64,000 nt of DNA. Origin: Tubulanus polymorphus. Lineage: Eukaryota > Nemertea > Palaeonemertea > Tubulaniformes > Tubulanidae. Shown here piece after piece: positions 59,581-64,000 of the stretch (position 1 is its first letter; the number at the start of each line of letters is the position of its first letter). The position numbers and the translations under genes were made by a program. The DNA lies in contig NC_134027.1 of the NCBI RefSeq assembly GCF_964204645.1, positions 9,164,485 through 9,228,484 on the forward strand, given 5' to 3'. The notes below the pieces were generated by a model that was given only the letters and a program-made list of their open reading frames with translations, was not told the DNA's origin and searched no databases.

Positions 59581-62249
59581 TTACGCTTCATTGCAGTGTG
59601 TATTAACCAAAGAAACGCCAGTGTATGAAGAATTTTATCTCCCTAAGCAATACTTTTCTTCGTTTAAATTCATTTAAATGGCCCACAAAAGACGTTCGTT
59701 TTACTGTGAATCTAATTGGGCGGCATTAAAATGTTGAGCAATACTAAGACGCTGCAAAATTAACTAGCTATCAAGTGATATATAAATCTAATACAATTGG
59801 ATTGAGAGTGGTTTATCGGTATATAAGCTGTTAATGTACACGTTTTGAGGGATTTTCTCCATAACAGTCTATCAGAAGATATGGCAGAAATAGTCTAATG
59901 AGATAGTCAAAATACATCTGCATCGTACTTCCAAGCTAAGTGTTGATAGCATTAATTTTTAGATGCCTGATAAATACAAAATGGCATTAGTCTACGTGTA
60001 CATTATATTAGGCCGTAATTCATTCGGCGTTTAGTAAATGGAATTTGGGATGACAACATTAACAAACGCTGCCTGTTGTGATGATTCAATCTCGGTATTA
60101 ATACGAAACATCGAAATCCGATGAAGGACACAGTGACTCGGAAAAACAGGAAAACAGACACTTTGCTAAGTTTATATTTATTGAATCAAATGTATTCACA
60201 TCTTTGGAGGTTGGGATAAGATATTTCTTATTAAATCACGAATCACGCGAAAGCTGATAATACTGGGTGTATTTGTTTTGTCAGGCCGTGTCAAGATCGC
60301 CACTGTTAGCTTTGAGCACGCATTTTTATCAACGTCAAGAAGTTACATTGTTGTCGCCTAAATAGCCAAACCACTTATCAAAGGGCGGACGATGCTGATG
60401 ATTTGTCACCTAGTATGGAATTTATTCTATACATGGAAAACGACCTTGTCGCCCCCATAACGATCAGCCATATTGGCTTGTCATAAACACATAAACTAGA
60501 AAGTTCACGACCGAAAAATATTCATGATAGCGAGAAAATTCATAATGGCATTATTATAGCTACAGGCAATATTACCGGTATATGTTTTGGAAACTGTGCA
60601 AATATATATTTCATTTCGCGTATAACATCGCCCTGGTCGCCGTCAGTGGGAGCTCTCGAGGACGACGGGCCGCCCTGCACATGACGGATCCCTTGACGTA
60701 ATCAATTCATCTGGCAGCCAATAACTCAGGAAACAGCTGCGAGCGATAACCTTGAATAGATCGTAAATTGGTTTTAACGGCTTCGGACGTATTTTTCGAA
60801 TCTCTTCTAATTGCATTTTTCTCGGGGAAACGACGTTCATTTCACTCCCACGGTGCGCACACGACACATCCAGATTAGAAAAAACCAGCAATATACCGTA
60901 ATTGACTTCCTGACACCGATTATCGAAATCGCGTGAAAGGATATAAATTCAAATCAAAAATCTCCATTCAGATTTATCCGCCTCATTGCCCAATGAGCTA
61001 CAATGGTCCATCGCCTACCGCTTCTGATGCTTGATTTTTGTATGAAAATAACTTCAAACGACAGGGCCGTAGGAACGAATTTTAAGCTGGGGTTGTAGTT
61101 GAAAATCTCGTAGTTGCCAAGAGAACCCGGACCAATCTTGGTGACCGTAGTTTATCTTCTTATCGTGCAAGCATCTTGAACCAGTTGCCAGCAGATATCA
61201 AATTAATAAATGTTATCGTCGTTTCATTAAAAAGCAAATAGTGAACACATCATCATTCCGTAGCTTTTTCGGAATAGTGCTATATGAACATTTTTTATTA
61301 TCTATCATCATTATCATTATCGTTATTATTATCAAGTAAACTTTGGCAAGCATAAGCACTATCGCGGCATATCGCATATTTCCACGATGATATATATTCG
61401 AAAAATGTTCGAATTATACATCGTCTGTGATATATGATATTTGCCGGCCTCGACGGGACACCGTAACAACGGAGCATTAAAGGGTTAACGTGCCGCATTC
61501 CCGACACCGAGAGACGACACTTTCACGCGGAAAGGCGAGCGCTACACTTTATCATTCCAATATCGAATCGGATGATAAATGCTTCAATCTTTATAAAAGA
61601 GGTTTTATCACATGTTAAATGCATCTGCCTGGCTCGATATATCACATTCACAATGATTAACCGATCGCCCGTAATGCATGTGCGCGAAATAGCCTTCATT
61701 ATCTTGCCGGGGTTATAATATTCCATTCAAACGCCGCGGCGAAGAAAAACATCAGTTTTAATGATAAATATCAACGGCCTACGGCTTTCGTCGTCTGGCG
61801 GCCATCTTTGCAGATAACGGTGATTCAAAATCGTGCGAGGTGATCCGTTCGCTTTAGTGATTCTTGGCCTCGTGCGTAACAGCAATTAATCTATGTTTTT
61901 ATCGGGAACTAAATGTCCTAACCACGCGCATTTATCGCAGCAGAAGCTGAGATATAGTACCTGTATTCTCTGAGAAAGCCTCTGAGGCTTCCATTCAATA
62001 AAATACAAAATGACGAAAACTCACCCTTTTCAGAAAGAAATTTTTTTTTCTATTATTCGAAAATCGATTTCGAGATGAAGTATTTCAAGATCGAAGCGAC
62101 AAGAAATTCGCGGGCTGCTAACACTATTCTAGAAAAGACCATACCTATATCGTGAAGATACTATCAAATTGCTGATAAATCTAGTATAGTAGTCTAGCAT
62201 CATGTTCCGAAATTCAGAACGATCCTGAATCGGTCTCTTCGGTCGGTCT

Positions 62250-62300
62250 AAAATGAAACGTACAAATTTGGAACGAACTTTGGTCCGTTCCAAATTGTAA
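62250..62300. repeat. Short perfect-type hairpin
   Basis: CAAATTTGGAACG and CGTTCCAAATTGT-type arms face each other across a 10-12 base loop. Function unknown. Confidence 0.55.
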
Positions 62301-64000
62301 CGGACCAGATTTAGTGCGAACGCGGCTTTGGTTTATCATTTAGATCAGTGACGGGAATGGTTGAGGCTGTACATTGTGCCTCGTGATATTCGACTAGGCG
62401 TCAGTAGATTGTCCCAAGGCATATCTGTTAACTAGAAATTATTGTCAATCTTTCAATTGACGATCATTATTTTGTTAATCGTGCTGGCCTTAATGTTCTC
62501 GCATTTCTCAGCCTCCAAGAAAAAAAAACTTATCAAAATCGTTGGAATGGAATAAGTGTGTGTGACCATCTTAACAATCGAAAATTCAAAGAACCAGAGC
62601 TCAAAGCACATCTTCGTTCGATGGCGGTAAACGAAGAAAATATTAGGTTTAAAAGTAGCCAGCGAAGGCTTCCCATGAAGCACACAATTGAATCTAAGGC
62701 GTTGACCTTCACCTGATATGTCATCACCCCAGTCAATAATGCATCGAGGTCTCCGTGAGCAATTCCTTTGGTCGATCGAGCGTCCTGAATTCGCAACGAA
62801 ACTCTCTCGTTTATTGAAAAGCAAGGCTGCCCCAATAACGCGCAAGTAGCAATAATGAGATAATCTAAAGTTCCTGCCAATAATTGACTTTTCCTATCGA
62901 GCACATTAATGTTTTTTATGTTCGTTTTTCACTTTCGCTTCTTGATTTAGCAGCCTTGACATCGGTCCTCGATAAATTGGTGATAGAATTTCGTACTATA
63001 TAAAACTCGTGTTCGGCTGGAAGTATTTGCTTTGTCATTTCAACTGCCGATTCAATAAGCAGAACTCTCATGTTCGGTTTACTGAGTGATTAAGAAATTG
63101 TCGCGCATGCTGTGCGCAAACGCCAATGGTGTTTATCAGTGAAGTGTTCACCTTATTACTCGAATCAACATGGTGCTCGATATCCGAAACAGGGTCTAAT
63201 TCGCTGGTTAGCGCTTCAAGATTTGAAAAGTCAGGAACAATGGAAATCAACTCCTCATTATAGTATTTGACACGGTTTTGATCTTAGGATTCATCGACTT
63301 TTTCTATATACAGGGAACAGAATATTCATTAGGGTGGTATGTATGGTGTGGCAAGACATTTCAATCGAGCTGAGCTTTTTTTCAACCACTTGATTATAGA
63401 CTTTTCAAAGAAAGTCTCAATGCATTTAGCATAGAAAATGAGAAATAAAGATAAAATGTCATGAAGGGTTGGAATTTTCAGGAATGCAAAATCCCATAAG
63501 CGAACGCCAGATCGAATGGCCGTTGTAACCTTTGTCAGGCTGAGCAGATCGAATATTGAACATTTTTTATGCGTAAGATCATATTTTCCAATATCATACT
63601 TCTAATCGATCTTTGAATGGCTTCCCTTCAATGAAAGCGGGTTTTGACTAATGTTTCTGCTGAGACGATCAAAAGAGATTCGACCAAAACAGATCGACTT
63701 TGTTGTCACCAACGTATTTGGTATTTTTGAAGGCGCAATCGCGTAGACGCCCTTTGGTTTCTCGGTAAATAAAATAAATTTTCCACCGTTAGAATTAAAA
63801 AAATATTCTCGTCTTATCAAAGGGTAAATAATATTGTGAATAATCGATTATACCTTTCTTCATGGCATTTCAGGACTTTTTATCAGTTTTAATTTATCGA
63901 AGATGAAAATAATACGGAATTGATCTATCTGTCAGCTTGGGTAAAATAAAAGGTATAAAGACGTGACATTAAAGTGTGTTCGATGCGTCCGATTGGGATG

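Noticed and set aside
62453-62904. Overlapping frames of 130 and 123 codons on the minus strand
   Set aside because: No recognisable motif; isolated; the two frames overlap each other. Not enough to call a gene.

Overview
This is nuclear DNA of an animal, most likely a marine invertebrate; I cannot place the phylum. The evidence is AT-rich sequence, many short exons with GT-AG borders, animal-specific gene families (multi-CUB secreted protein, CD225/IFITM-type membrane protein, GPR158/GPR179-type class C receptor), and dense small inverted-repeat elements in introns and intergenic DNA. No bacterial-style operon, CRISPR array, rRNA or convincing tRNA gene is visible.

Layout. (1) 36-7082, minus strand: a secreted protein with a signal peptide and eight CUB domains on 17 exons; it continues past the left edge. 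(2) 8495-18300: a duplicated region. It holds one intact CD225/IFITM-like gene (8577-9158, plus) and two decayed copies (about 10286-10650 and 15576-16130). Between the two decayed copies lies a complete six-exon GH3-domain gene (11687-14187, minus, 639 aa). (3) 19737-42807, minus: a complete 13-exon gene for a 768-residue receptor of the GPR158/GPR179 family. It has a Cache-like ectodomain, a Cys-rich EGF-like segment, seven membrane segments and a short tail. Its introns, including one of 10.5 kb, carry many repeats. (4) 42808-64000: about 21 kb with no gene I can support. It holds short interspersed elements, a long (TA)n array, and a decayed LINE 3' end that appears to be split by a hAT-like MITE.

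The three multi-exon models were built by hand from splice signals. In each, the exon lengths and intron phases add up without a break: 1920 nt for GH3, 2307 nt for the receptor, and strictly alternating phase 1/phase 0 introns in the CUB gene. That is strong internal support, but no transcript was available.

The genes do not form an obvious pathway. The CUB protein is secreted, the receptor is a plasma-membrane glycine-receptor relative, the CD225 protein is a small palmitoylation-type membrane protein, and GH3 is a predicted membrane-anchored adenylating enzyme. The most informative points are the short-tailed GPR158-like receptor, the CUB domain that has lost its second disulfide and its calcium-site acidic residues together, and the segmental duplication in which one copy of the unit contains the GH3 gene and another does not.
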